From NCBI RefSeq assembly GCF_963924675.1, contig NC_089226.1:56110205-56174204 (forward strand): a DNA stretch of 64,000 nt, read 5' to 3'. This document shows positions 44,701-59,700 of the stretch, piece after piece (the first letter of the stretch is position 1; each line of letters begins with the position of its first letter). The notes beneath the pieces were generated by a model. It was not told where the DNA came from. It was given only the letters and a program-made list of their open reading frames with translations, and did not search any database. Source of the stretch: Phocoena phocoena (Eukaryota; Chordata; Mammalia; Artiodactyla; Phocoenidae). A program made the position numbers and the translations under genes.

Positions 44701-47700
44701 AGTAGCCTAGTGGAAAGGAAAATAATTATATTAAACAAACAAAAAAAAGTACAAAATAAAATGATCAATGATAAAATAGCTGGTAGTACAAAGCAACTTC
44801 GGAAGCATAGTATATAGAAGGAGTGATGAACCCTCCTAGGGTGATCAAGGAAAGTGCCACAACAAGGTGAAGGTGAAGGTCTCTATTCTAGACTGTGAGG
44901 AGATAGTTCAGAAATAAGGTATAAAAAGAAAAAAAGAAGAAAGAAATAAGGTATAAGGCCTAAATTGCTCCTCCTTGCGGGTGGGGAATGGTGGGGAAAG
45001 TTTCGAAACCACAAGTAGAATCAAGAAATTCCTTGGCATAAAAGACATCCTTATTCTAAGACTGGTGTATAGGAAGTCACCAGAAAAAGGATATGAAGTC
45101 AAGCAAAGTTGATTCATTATTACAGTAGAATGCCAACTATCTAACAAATAATGGGCTTTAGAAAATTATCAATGGATGCTTAAACTAGTAGATAAATGTT
45201 TTATGAGGAATATGATATTTATATAGTCTCAAAGCATCTCCCATAAATTACCATTAATCTCAGAGGGAAATACGGTAACTTCATAATGCAAAAAAAAACG
45301 GGAAGACATCATCTTAATTAACCAAGAGATCGACGTTAACGTCATCAATATTGGGACAAACTGACATCAGTGCCTCCTGATAAGACAAAGCTAAGGATAT
45401 ATCACATCTGTGGAATTCCTGCTGAATCAAATGACAAAGAAACATCAGACAATACCAAATTGAAGACTATTCTAAAAAGTAACTGATTATTTCCTTCAAA
45501 AATGTCAAGATCAAGCAAGAAACACAAAGAAAGGCTGGAGGATTATCCAAATTTAAGGGAAAAAAAGAGCCATGACAATTAAATGCAACTAAATGTAATG
45601 CATGATCCTAATTTGGATTGTGGACTGGTGGGGCGGGGGCGGGTGGTGGTAAAACTACAAAGAACATGATTGGACAGCTGATGACATTTGAGTGGATTGT
45701 AGATTACAGAACTGTAACTTCATATGTCTTGATTTTGATAACTGTATTTTAGTTATGAATAGACTAACCCTTAAGAAATATAAACCTACAAATGTAAGTA
45801 TTTAGAGGTAAAGGACATAATATCTACAACTTGCTCTCAAATGCTTAAAAAATTTAAAAATTATAGACACAGGAAGGACAGAAAGAGAATCAACAACAAA
45901 GCAAATAGGGCAAAATATAAATAAGTGGTGAATCTAGGTAAAGAATATACACAGGAGGTTTTTTCTTTTTTCGGTACATGGACCTCTCACTGTTGTGGCC
46001 TCTCCCATTGCGGAGCACAGGCTCCAGACACACAGGCTCAGCGGCCATGGCTCACGGGCCCAGCCGCTCCGCGGCATGTGGGATCCTCCCGGACCGGGGA
46101 GCACGAACCCGTGTCCCTTGCATTGGCAGGCGGACTCTCAACCACTGCGCCACCAGAGAAGCCCACAGGAGTTCTTTATAATTTTCTTGCAACTTTTTGT
46201 AAGTTTGAAATTACATTAAAAGTTACTAAAAAGAGGTGCACTAAAAACTACAAAAGCGATATAAATAAAGAATGGACTCTTATATAGTGCTTCTATTCCC
46301 CATTAAGTATGACCCTCTTATACCTTGAAAACCAAACATGAGTCTTAAACTGATCAAAACCTTTATCCCTTTCCCTGGCGGTCCAGTGGTTAAGATTCTG
46401 CATTTCCACGGCAGGGGGCATGGGTTTGATCCCTGGTCAAGGAGCTAAGATCCCACATGCCCTGAGATGTGGCCAAAAAAACCCCCAAAAAAGCCCTTTA
46501 TCCCTTTCTCTTAAATCATAACATATATATTCCCAGTCCCTTGTCTTTGTGAGAATGTACTAAGGAACTGTACAAGGATATGGTGAGAGAAGTAAATGCA
46601 GATTATAAAAACTGGCTTTATAGGCAACTATATTACATATACCTACTTTGAATGGTGAATTTTTTCTGTATTACAGAATATTTTAAAAAGAAGTAATATG
46701 CAATGAAAGATAAACAACAAAAATAAATGAGGCCATGTATAATAACAGATCAAAGAGCAGAAAACTTTACACTCAATCAGTTCCAAAAATAGCCAAATTT
46801 TTGTCCCTTTCTTAGAATGAAAATTGAAGGCTCACTAATAAAATGGCATGTTAGGGAAGTAATGATTGGCTTATAGCTCTCTTGGGAAAAAACTAGCAAT
46901 TTCAAAAGATAACCTGAGATTATGTATACACAGACACCTACTGTTCAGGTCCCCATTTCAGCAACAATTCATAACCTAAACATTTTACTGGACCACTATG
47001 AAAATATTTCTCAAGGGAAAATAAAGGCTGGTATTATTCTAATAACTACAGACTTAAAAATAAAAGAGGAAAAAAAACATCTGATGAGTTAAACTGAGAA
47101 TGGAATCTATACATATCAAATCAGTAAGTCTAAAAGAAATAGAGAATAAGCATCATCTTACTTACTACTTACTTACTACTGATTCACAATCAATACAGAA
47201 TAAATTAAATCTTAGCAAATTGATTCAGAAAATATTACTATTATTGATAATATGTAGAAGAAAATTATCCATTTTCTAAAATGAGTGCCATATTGTTTGT
47301 TAAAATCAACATTTTAATTTTTAATTGATGAGTTTTCAAAGACCATTTCAAATGCTACCTCCTTCATGAAGCTTTCTCATGAAGTTTAATACATAATATA
47401 AACTAATAAATAAATGTCAAATTGAATTAATGGAATAATCAGCAATGTGAACCATTAGTAAGACTAATCTAGGAAGATTCCACTGAAGAGTTAAAATAAT
47501 AATTCCTGCACAATATGAAGAAGCTGTATTAGAAAAGTGAAGGTGCCAAGAAAGCATTCCAAAGACAATAATGGAGAGGTGAGGAGAGGAAATGGAGTGA
47601 GTGAGGAATGATCAAGAGAAGATAAACAGTTTTGTTTGGATATATCAGAGCTTCTAAGTACAGGTATAAATATACTACCTGACAATATGGGTGGTTAAGG

Positions 47701-50700
47701 TAACTGACAGACATGGGTACTAGATTTGTAGAAAGTCTCAAAGCTTATGATCACGAGTCTATTTCAAGTGACTTCCTAGAACAACACAATTAAAATAGCA
47801 CTAAGGATAATGATTTTCCCTATTATGGAGTCTGGCTTCATAGCACCTTCCTTATAATTACGACAACCATATAATTATCATCTAAACTGGAACACTTTTG
47901 AGAGTGAAAGCGAATGCTATTAATAATTATTCTAGAACAGAAATAAACCAAGACTTGTCCCATGCAAACTGCAATGTATGATCACCCACTTACAGCCCAC
48001 TTATGGCCCCATCTCTGACCACCTTGATCCTTTCTCAAGATTCAGCAACAACCATTTCAAAAGGTGTATTCACTTTCTTGCATACTTCTCCTACTTACTC
48101 AAAGCAAACAGAAGGAATCACAGCTCTATCCAGTTTGATAATACCTACCTGCCAAAATCATCATCTAAAATTTACCAATTACTTGATGAACATATGCCAG
48201 GCAGGAAAGAATGGTAATAAGCCTTACCAAAAACAAAACTTCAGCTCACTGATTACATATCAAACAAAAGACAATAAAATCAAAAGAACTAACAAGTCAA
48301 AGCATACATGTTTGTTTGAGATCCCTAGATTCAACTATTTTAGGACTAGGGCACGATGTCAGCAGTAATTACATAAATCAGAAGTAAAATGGATCTTACC
48401 TTGGGAACTTTGGGAGGACTCCGTAGAAGAGGAACTACTATCTGTATAACTCTGTGGTTCTTCTTTTCCCTCCTGAATAGATGAATTACCAGCCTCTGCC
48501 ACCCTGGATGCCTGCTGTAATGTTTCCGTGACCAGCTGCCTTGTTTGTTCACTAACAACTGTAGCTTGAAACGTCACTGGTTTAGGTTTAATAAGAACCT
48601 AGAACACAAGCAAAAATACAACCAGTATAAATTTAGAGCATTTAAAAAATGCTTAACTTCTAGGTCATGATGAAACAAATATTTTCCTGACACAGAAAAC
48701 GGTACTCTGTACATTTATTATACTTTGGGCACAGCACTGTTCATCAAAGACTAATTCAATCTACGAACAAATTATAGCAGGCCACATACAAAATTTCAAG
48801 CGGTACATGCTACATTACAACAGCTATGATTCTAACAAGAGCCTTTGACCCTGTTTTTTCTTGCCTGTAATGACTTCAGGAGTCATTTTACAGTCTGTAG
48901 GCTATACAGTAGAAAGAGAGTCACAAACTAAGGATGGCGGAACAGAAAGACACAAGGAGCCTAGATTCCCAGGGGAATTTTTGAGTCACAATAACAGTCC
49001 AGGATTTCCTTCCTCTGAATATTTATCAACATAATAAAAATAAAACCCTAATTTGTTTAAGCCACTGTTCTTCAGGTTTCTTTTCTTTAGCAACCAAATG
49101 AAATTCCTAATTAACACAACTGCACAAAGTAAAATTGCTAAGGACCTAAGTCATCTTTGAAGAAATCCCCAGAGGAACACTAATTTAGACAACTATTAGA
49201 ATTGATAAGGAACATGCAATAGATCAACTCTTGGCAAAGGTCAAAACCACAGACACTACAACAAGTGAAATGGGAGAAAAGTTTCACAGTGAACCATTCC
49301 ACTTCAAAATCTGGACTCTGGGAGTTAACTTCAATTGGGTACATGGAATAAAAATATTATTTCACCACAATTATTTTTTATTTCTCCCATATATAAGTTT
49401 CTAAACCTTTTCAGACTCTTTAAGTCACCATTTCCAAAAATTCAAGAATGAAAACATGGGTTATGACTTAGATGACAGAGCAAATGAAACTGTTACAGTT
49501 GAAATTTAAAGGCAATTTGAACTTATTAGAAAATCACAAAACTTATTGTTTAGATATGTAAACTATTTGGCTATAATACTGAGGGAACTGATTCTAAAGG
49601 CAAATTATTAGTTTATAGGTAAATTAGTAGCTTTTACAAAAATTCTAGGATAGCATTTCTCAACCAAAGCTGACATCAATTCCTTTGATATTCTCAGAAA
49701 AGTAAAGTACCTGCAAAATAAACAGTAGCCCAGCAACACAAGATTAAATCCCGAGCCTCAATTTCCCAGACAAATCTCCAGAAAAGCTCCCTTATCGTTT
49801 ACTTGTTGAAAAATGAACGGATCTTCAGCTTCTCCATTATTTAGGTTTCAAGTAAATCAAATTTTATAATATCCAAAGTGCTTTCAAAGGCCATATAAGC
49901 TTATAAAAAATACTTTTGAGAGATTATGAATAACCATCATCCCTCAACCATCTTCTTCTCAAAAAACAATATATACCTTCAGCAAATTTTATTCCAAGGG
50001 GATTCTTTTTTTTTTTCAAAGATTTAATTTTATTTATTTTTTTGGCTGTGTTGCGTCTTCGTTGCTGTGCACAGGCTTTCTCTAGTTGTGGCGAGCGGAG
50101 GCCACTCTCGTTACGGTGCGTGGGCTTCTACTTGCAATGGCTTCTCTTATTGTGGGGCACCGGCTTCAGTAGTTGTGGCTCACGGGCTCTAGAGCGCAGG
50201 CTCAGTAGTTGTGGCGCACGGGCTTAGTTGCTCCACGGCCTGTGGGATCTTCCCAGACCAGGGATCAAACCCGTGTCCCCTGCATTGGCAGGCGGATTCT
50301 TATCCACCGCGCCACCAGGGAAGTCCTCCAAGGGGATTCTGTTCTCTAAGCTTTGCTCATGACATGACACAAATATTTAAGATATATATTTTTTTAAGTA
50401 CTATTCTGAAAACAGATGATTATACACATTCAATCATAATTTTTAATAATCTGATTCTTTAAATATTACTGATCTTTTCTAGGAATTTGAAATATACCAG
50501 AGTCAAGAAAAATCACCATATCTTAGCATACCTGTGTTTTCCCTTGCTGCCCATAAACAATTTTTGTTGGGATGATTTTAGCTGCTGGTTGAACTGTGGA
50601 ACCTATTCCTTTTGGCTGAGTTACAATCATTTTGGTGATGGGTCTTGTAGCAGTGATAATAGCTGGCTTTGCTCCTGTTGGTACCGTCTGAATAGTCTTT

Positions 50701-53700
50701 TCTCCCTAAATTGAAGTCAGTAAATATATGAGATTTATATGCATTTTTTCACTGAAAATCACAGAAAGGTTTTACCAGGATGATGGGCAAAGGGCTGTAA
50801 ACTCTGCAACAAAGTACAATGTTTCCAGGTGATCAAAAATCTTAGACCTAGTTGAAATGATCTCAGAAGTCCTCTGACCAACCTTCTGTCCTATGAAAGC
50901 ATTAAATACTTCTTGGTGAGTGAATTTAAAAAATCGCCTTATGTAAGAATACTTATTACACTGTCTCATTCATAGAATATGTATATAAAATAAGAGTCAA
51001 AAATTATAGAAGAATATATACTAAAATGCTAACAATGGTTATCTCTAAGTGTTGGGACTATAGGTCTTGTCCCCCCAACATTCATCTTTATTGACAGTTT
51101 ATCTGAAATGAACATATGTGTAATAAAAAAATTACTGTGCATTTTACCAATAGCTAAATGTTCACATACAAAATAAACTACCTCAGTTCCCCAAACATGC
51201 AATTATAAGGATATATAGCAGAAGGCCTCTGTGAAACAGTATGGGCAAAAGATGAAATCAGCAGAGATATTAACATTCTTTCTGAGGTTACATGGGAAAA
51301 TACAAAGAAAAAACTTAGGACTTCTCCCATGTCAGCATGTTACTAATATCACTTTAGTCTATTAACTAGATAGTTTAAGCCCATTAACTTTTCACCATTT
51401 TCATCTGCTTTATTCTTAAGTACCATTTTCTGGTCAGTTATGGAGTCAATACTTGAACATAACTAAATTAAATTCAAATACAGTCATTTTACTAAACTAT
51501 TAAAATTTAAAAAATTAAAATCCATAAAAAGTAAAGGATCTGAAATTTTTTCACCTTATCAGTTTTTCTTTTTAGTCATCGTCACCTAAATATGTGGCCA
51601 TCTAAACTTAGCAGCCAGTAAAAACAAAGCACCCAGGTGAGCTGGCAAAAAGGTAATCACTCTGTGAATTTAGAGCTAAATGATTACAAAATTCACATGT
51701 TTAAATATCTGCCGCAGTTATCTAAGGGAAACATGGATTGTCTGCCAATCATGTGATTACTTATTTTAATACATGTACACCCTTCACAGCAGCATCTCTG
51801 GAAAGAGCTCTAGTTCATTTGCCAAGAGCTGCTAGTTTGCAAGTGGGCATGCCCTTCTATTAAGTAGCTCAATGGGGCCTGTCCAAGTATAATTAAAGAC
51901 CATTCAAAACCAATCAAAATCAACTAGCAGGCTATTTTTTGAAAAAGCTCTTCTGGTGTGTGTGTGTGTGTTTACGCATACACAGGCAAGCAAGTTATGA
52001 GTACAGGTACATGTACACATGTGGTTAAGCTGATGGTCTTATACTCTGATCTGCTTGTTTGACTATCATTTCCTGTGTCAAACTGTTGCTATTAGATGTA
52101 TATAGCAGCTAGTACTCACACACACTATTCTTAGATCGATGTGACCATAGGACCTAGAGTACATGGCACTCCCCTCTTTTAATATCAGTTCCACGAAATT
52201 ACAAACCAAAAGATAAAGCATTCTGAAAATCTGAATTCTAATCCTGGCTTTACTTTTGGCTTACTATGTGAACTAAGGCTAGGAACAATCTATGTTCTCC
52301 CACGTGATGAAAAAATCTAATACTAGACCCCTACCAACATTGTAAAGACTGTGATGCCTAGGAAGCTACTAGAGATCAACTACAATGAAGTACAGCATTT
52401 TTTTTCTAGCAAAGTAGGGACACTACCAAACCTAGATAGTTAAGTACAAAGAGTAATAACAGTAAGAAAAAAAAAAATTATTGAGGACTTCCTATGTGCC
52501 AGGCACTGTTCTAAGCACTTTCAACAGCTACCAGTTAGTTACTCAACAAATTCACTGGTAGAGATCATCATCCCCAACGTACAAATGAGGAAATTAAGGA
52601 TGAGAGAAGTCGAATAAGTTAGCCAAAGTCAAACAATTATGATACTCAGAGACACAAGCCTAGGTTTGGCTAACTCCAAATCTCTTAACCTCTTAACAAC
52701 TGCCTTCAGAACTATAAATGAATCTGTTATTTATTTGATTTTTTTTCACTAGCTCAAAGAAGTAAAAATGAAAGTAACAAATCATTGTCATTAATTTAGT
52801 CTCAGTCCCAAATATTTCTCTTTGCCTAGCCTAGGCAAAAAACTAGACTGCTATCTATTGGCCAAAAGCAGGAATAAACTGTCCTCTGACAGAAGTCCCT
52901 CTGTAGTTAACCCAGTGGAATCTTCCATCTGGACCAAGCTAAGCATCTAAATCATGGTCATAAGCAACTTAGCTATGAACAACATGTTTTAGAAATTACT
53001 ATAAAAAATGGCATCAGTAGGTGGTGTTTTTTAACAGTTATTACATCACAGCAGGGGTAAAATCAAGCCATTCTGGCCATTGTGGGTTCTGAAGTCCTTA
53101 GACAAATATTTGTATAGCTGGTCTTTAAAATCCTTAGTGGATTGCTGAGTCTGCAGTTCAAGCTCTTACTTACTCCAGCATTTAGCAATGTTGTGACAAC
53201 GTTTTTGCCCGGGAGGCCTTGAATGGTGGTTCCTTTTCCTGTAGTCTTTTGCACAACAATCACATTGGGCTTGGAAGTCATTGGGATTGTAGTGATTTTG
53301 GTAGTCGTTCCTTAGAGAAGGGGGGAGAAAAGGAGGCCCGAGTTAAGGACTAGTGATATTTGGTTACTTCTGTTTATGTTGTATACAATTAATACATGTA
53401 GTTGATGTCATCCCTAGATGACGTGAAGGCTGTCATGAGGATGAAAATGAAGGCCTGGAATAATAAATTACAAGCTGTCCTAGAATGAGAGAATATTAAG
53501 AATTGACTCTTACAGCATTCATCTCTTTGGAATCTGAGGGCCTACACACGAAACTAAGAATCTAAAAGTATCACTATCTGCTTCCCCATCAATATTCCTC
53601 TCCTGACTAGTTAACTGAAACAAATTAGAAGCTCTATTCCATGACAAACATTTCTCCCAAACTCAATGGTATTACCTATGTGACTAGTGTGATAGGAAAA

Positions 53701-56700
53701 CTCTTCAAAAAATAACATAGAAAAGAGGCAAATATGTATCAAAATTCTCATGTAATACTAGACTATAGAGAAAATTGATGAAATGTCATTTATTTTTATG
53801 TGACAAGAAAAACACAAAATAAACAGTCACAGACCAAGTCAGATGAAATGTATACTCATCACCTGCAACACTCTGAAAAGTCAGAGAATGAAACCCTAAT
53901 TTATATACTTATATATATAAACTTATATTTTCCATCATTAACATCTATGTAGTAGATCTATATCTACTGATCCAAACATATTATTATCTTAACCTCTCCC
54001 CCACATCCTTCCACAAACTGCTTCTCTTCCACCTATCAAATCTATCTACCTATCAAATTTATACCCTATATTCTTCTAATTGTTCAAGTTGGAAATCCTG
54101 GTGTCAATCTTTGCTTCTTGCCTTGTCTTCACTCCCTGTACCCTCTAACAAAATGAAAGCCCCTTGGCTTCACACTGTATCTTTTCACGCCACTGAGTCC
54201 TCAGTGCTTAGCACACACTGTATGGCAATTACTCAAGTAATCGTTCAATGAGTATGTGAATGAACTAAATTTGTCACCAACATATGTCTTCTTTCAAAAT
54301 GTTATCAATGCCAGCTCAATAGACAGGCCCACATCTCTTTTGGCTTCCCATATTTTCTCCCTATTTCAAGTTTCTCTATCATTCAAATAGCTCTGATGCA
54401 TCCTGCCATAGCAAACATCCTAAAAAAACAAAAAAACCTCATTTCACCATATCAAGAACCAACAACATGTGAAATTGGTCAAACACCTTCCAAATCCCCA
54501 TTGTATTTAGTTCCAACTTCTTGTCTTGGGTTTCAGAATCCTTTATAATCTGGCCTTAAATCCACCAATTAGATCTTATTTGTTCCTACTCCAAAATACA
54601 CACCATAAACTCTAGTTTAACAAGTAACTCCTTTTACTATGGCTTCCTATTACCTACCACACAAAGACCAAACTGCTCTGCTTAGCCCTCCAGGTTCCAT
54701 CAGACCTTAATTTTCAGGATTATCCAATATATACCTCTCCTTCAATGTGCTGGTTTCCACACTGGTCCTTGAGCACACCAATTCCGGTGCTACTTCTGCA
54801 CCTATAATTTTCTCTGCCTATGAAAATAGGCAAGTCATATTTTTCTGCTATAGGCCTGCATATCATTTATCAAATGACTAAGCACAGAATGGGTACACAT
54901 TAAAAACACAACTGATTAATATACTCTCAAGAATAAAAGTTAAAATTTAATCTTTTCTACTGGGAAACCTTAGCATTCCTTACTAGTTTTAGAAATAAGA
55001 TTGCACAAGAATAAGAATATTCTAGTTATATGTCAGTTTTTGGCCACCTTGTTACAATATCTTTATAATACACTTGCCATCATCTAATGCCTCATCAGTC
55101 CAAGGTAACATGCTCAGGTAACATAAAAAAGCACTTTTATCCGTGGGCCAGTTTCACAAATGTTTTTCCCTGTACCTGCAGTCTCTGAATAGTGAACTGT
55201 TAAGAGCCACAAAAACCAAGCTGCCTCTTATCCACTTACATCAACTTTAACTCTTAATTAACTCCAGTCCCTCGTATGTGATTATGATGCCTCCTCTGAC
55301 AATGCTCCCTCACCAAATAATTGGTTAATAAAGAAGTGTTCTTAGAAAGTAAGCATTAAGAACTATCTCAAGGAAATGTAAACCAAGATTTAACTCCATA
55401 CCAAAGTACAAGGATCACTTTTTTGACAAAACTTGCTTAACAAATGAATTATATTTATAACTATGAAAATGTCAAATCCTTTCCATTACGGGTGTGTCAA
55501 TTTATGAGACAGTTGCAAACCAAGTTCACCAGCTTAACAAAATGGGAGGTGGGGGCAATGTTAGAAAACAGAAGAAAAAGGCATAGCATAAGGAAAAGCA
55601 AGTACAGCATTATATTACAATTATGAATAAATTAAGAACACAATTTATGACTAGAATTATCAAATTATAAAAGTTTAAAATTTCAATAGCATGTTTCTAT
55701 ATCTCAGGTGACATCTACATTATATTGAAGAAAGAAGTATTACTCATTTAAAAAAATGTCTTCCTCCGACTTCCCTGGTGGCGCAGTGGTTAAGAATTAG
55801 CCTACCAATGCAGGGGACATGGGTTCAATTCCTGGTCCAGGAGGATCCTACATGCCGCGGAGCACCTGAGCTCGTGTACCACAACTACTGAGCCTGTGCT
55901 CTAGACCCCGCAAGCCACAACTACTGAGCCCATGTGCCACAACTACTGAAGCCCACATGCCTAGAGCCCACGCTCCACAACAAGAGGAGCCACTGCAATG
56001 AGAAGCCTGTGCACTGCAACGAAGAGTAGCCCCTGCTCACCCCAACTAGAGAAAGCCCACACGCAGCAACAAAGACCCAACACAGCCAAAAATAAACAAA
56101 TAAATAAATAAATAAAGTCTTCCTCTATGTTTTCACAGTATTCAGTGTATAGTTCTCATGTTACAAGAGACTATACAAGTTCACCTGTTTAGCATTCTTT
56201 AGGGCAGAGAATGCACCTCATGTACATCACGGTGTATCACAGCATCCGACCACATATCTAGTTCATAGCGTATTAGAGAACTCACCTATACATAGTCTTT
56301 ACTTATAAGGAGTCAAGATACAATGGGTGCAAGTAAATGTGAATCATATTTGGATCATGGGCCATGATACTGATGCATTCCAGAGATTCCTATTCAAAAA
56401 TAAGATGCCTGTAAAAGTTTGAGCATTATGGTAGGTAGGCTTAAAGAACACAAATTTATTGGCCCAGATTTTACTATTCACAGATTCTTAAATCACTCTG
56501 ACAATCTGGTTTTTTGGATAATGTTTTATGTGTTACTTTGCTCAAAGAATGAGCAAATGAGTGAACAAATGGACAAGTATATAGATGCAAGCCTTGCCTG
56601 GACATTGTACTAAAGATCAAGGGAATCAAAATCAAGTCCTGCCATTGTCAAAGGTTCTCATAATGTCCTTAGAGTCAAGATAATGAGTTTATCTCTGAAG

Positions 56701-59700
56701 GAAACCATCTTCTGCATAAAATAGGCATGATTTTTCAACCAACCTTCAACAAAGCTCTCCAAAAGACTTACATATCTAATAGTTCTCTCTCTATATACAC
56801 ATATAAGTAAATATTTGATTCCATAAGACATGAATTAAATAACTGCAAAAATAGTCATGCCTTCCACTTAATTGCTTATTCTAATAAAAACTTGACCTTT
56901 CTAGAAAGCACTTTGAAAGCATGAACTTGCCTTCCAAGACATTATACAAAGAAAATAAGAACTTCACATAATAATTTATGTATAATGATGTTTGTCACAG
57001 GATTATTTATGACAAAAAAAATTGTTAAGTAACCTAAAACATTCAACAATGTATAAACAGTTAAATCATGGTGCATCGTATGAGAGAACACTGTATAGTA
57101 ATTAATCTGGGGCGGGGGTGGGGTGTCAAAATACATTTAATGGAATGGGAAAATGATATTATTATATGAAAAAAGATTAAAACTGATTGTATTAGATCTA
57201 AATTTAATTTTAAAAATATACATATATACACAAAAACATTTATACAAAAATCTAAATAGAAAAAGGAATAAACAGAAATATATACACTTAAATTTTAACA
57301 TATTTCTCTAGATGGCAAAAATGACAGGTTTTTAATTTTCTTTGTATACCTTTCTGTATTTTCCAAATTCCCCACAATGAAGGGGAAAATATCATTTTTT
57401 TAAAGCCTTCTATGCTTACAGCCAGGTGTTTGAGTATATTTTAAGAAAAGCATTTCTTTATGGTTGTGGGGTGGTGGGGGCATGGACTCTAGTATCCAGC
57501 ATCTGATCATGGATGAAGGCAGAAAACTATCTAAATTCATCCAACCAGGCTTACCGGTTTACTGTGAAAAGACAGGGATTGAAAACTACTAATAAACTAA
57601 CCGATAATCCCAGTATCATAGAGCAACAAGAGTATTATAAAATAAGAAAACTATCTTTATAAAGAATACTGATATGTAACATAAGGATCAGTTTAAAGCA
57701 GTCAGAAATGAGAGAAGTTCTTTAGAATTAAAGTGTCAAATAGTGAAGCAAAGGTTGAGGCAAAATGAGCTCCATGCAATGAATAAAGCTATTTCAGCTG
57801 TGAGCCCAGTACATCCTATAGTGCTGAAAAAGTTTAAGAACTCTTCCTCTGTACACCCATACACTTGAAATAGTGACTAACCATGAGTTACTTCATATTC
57901 AAAAACACAGGTGGATGAAATGTATACACGTGTAGGGTATATATCTCACCGCCTCTTTGCTTCTAGGGCAATGTGCTTGCCTGTATTGCTCTAACCTCAC
58001 ACAAAGCAGCTAAATCATAAATAAGGTTTGAAAACAGAGGCTTCATGACATGTAGACATTCCTTCAAGCTATATGGTATTAAGAATTCATATGTAAGTAA
58101 AGAAAAACCCTTATGGTCATAAAGAGCTATACACTAATAAGAAACATGATTACTTTTTGAAAAATGTTTAAGTATGTGCTCTATACTATTTAAAGATATT
58201 GTCAGGTAATAAATTATAATTTGAGTTTTAACTGTGTTATTTAAAATATCCTCTTAAAAGCTGGAGTATGATGATTCTTCCCTACTGGTTTCACCCTCCT
58301 CAGTTTGGCAAACATTGAAACTTACACTTAAAAAGTAGGGCCAAAATTACCAGCTTTAAATATAGTGCTTTATGCCAATACCATGCCCTGCTTTGTTTTT
58401 TTTTCACTCCTTGAGTTATGAGCAACATCATATTACTGCCAGGAACTTCAATCCCTTCACTTTAAAATGTTAGAACAATTCACCTGGGGCATACAAAATA
58501 TGGCTAGTCTACAAAAATGGTAGACAGTTAAAGTCCACAGGGCTTGTTTGGTCAGAGATTATTCACATCATTTTAATTAAAAAATAATAATCAATGAAAA
58601 TGGATACCATGTTAACATTCCACTTCAGGATACACAACGCAAATATTGCAGGAATAAATGAGCCAATAAAAACCAGGTAAGGTTCCAAAATACCAATAAA
58701 TATTAGCCTTCACTATCTGAGTAAAACATTTTTAAAAAGTAAATAGCCAATATAAATGGTGAAAAGCAAATAAAAATATTCAAGTATTTTTACTTTTAAT
58801 ATGCTAAAGTGACATTAGTAATTGAAATTATGAGATATGATCCCTCAAACATATTTAGACTAATAAATACTAATTCTTCCTCTATCTAGCTTGTATGGTT
58901 TTGGACAGGTCAAGTTCATCCTCTAAACTTAAATATGTCTGTACCTGTAGACTGGGGCTGATACCAACTATTTCAGAGTTATGAGGTATGAATTGATAAA
59001 TGGGGCAATACTTTGTAAATGAAAAATCTCTATGCAAATGTAAACCATAATCCTTCCATTGATTAAATGCAACTAAGTGTTCTAAAACTCTCAAAAGCTT
59101 AACATATGAAGATTTAATACTAGAACTAAAAAACTATACTTAATCACTAAAACATCAGGACTAAAAACAAAGCTCTAGATTTCTAAGCAGAAAACTGCGA
59201 TCAAACAGAATCCTTCCAACAGTGAAATGTTTTTTCCTCTTATTGGTCACCTATACCTTTAATGTACTTCAGATATACCTACCAGAAACTATATTACTGC
59301 TAATTATCTTGCCCCCCAAGGTAGCTAATGATTTGGGTACTACTGTAATAATGCTACCACTGGTAGTTTTCACGTAGGTTGCAGCTCCAGGGGTTGCAGC
59401 CATCCGACCTATAGATGGGCTCACTGTTGGCCGAGTATAGGTTGCCTGTGTGCCTATAAAAGGGAAAAGCCAAAAGAAAAACTTGTCATAACTTTTAGAA
59501 GAATGACGATTTATACAGTTTAACTATAATTCAACATAATCTACATTGCTTTAACTTGAAAATGGAATTTCAAGGTGTCAAGCCATTAAGTAACAATTTA
59601 TAGCCAGTTTTCAATGCACATAGCAAGAACTATAGCCAACTCAATTTGAATTAATTTTACACATAAAATTTTGTGATGTGTTGCATCAAATTACTAACCC

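Larger units (their letters stand above)
40469..48399 (-). other. EMSY: EMSY intron W5-W6, largest in the window
   Basis: 7,931 nt. Contents: antisense L2 (40630-40815), sense MIR (40985-41215), a G12 run (about 41769-41780), a hairpin-prone ATCATT-rich stretch (42896-42966), a CHR SINE (43508-43831), antisense L2 (44585-44720), an old repeat split by a CHR SINE (45480-46235), and a short tRNA-derived SINE (46374-46494). No gene. Confidence 0.75.
53311..59282 (-). other. EMSY: EMSY intron W2-W3
   Basis: 5,972 nt. A sense L2-like region is visible at about 54060-54880 and a CHR SINE at 55767-56116. The remainder is A/T-rich with no gene recognised; the scattered short frames have no motif. 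Confidence 0.75.

Noticed and set aside
45925..46287. 120-codon ORF and its overlapping partners
   Set aside because: They read through a CHR SINE on the strand opposite to its sense; the same peptide pieces recur at other CHR copies (5597-5905, 18113-18352, 61099-61433).
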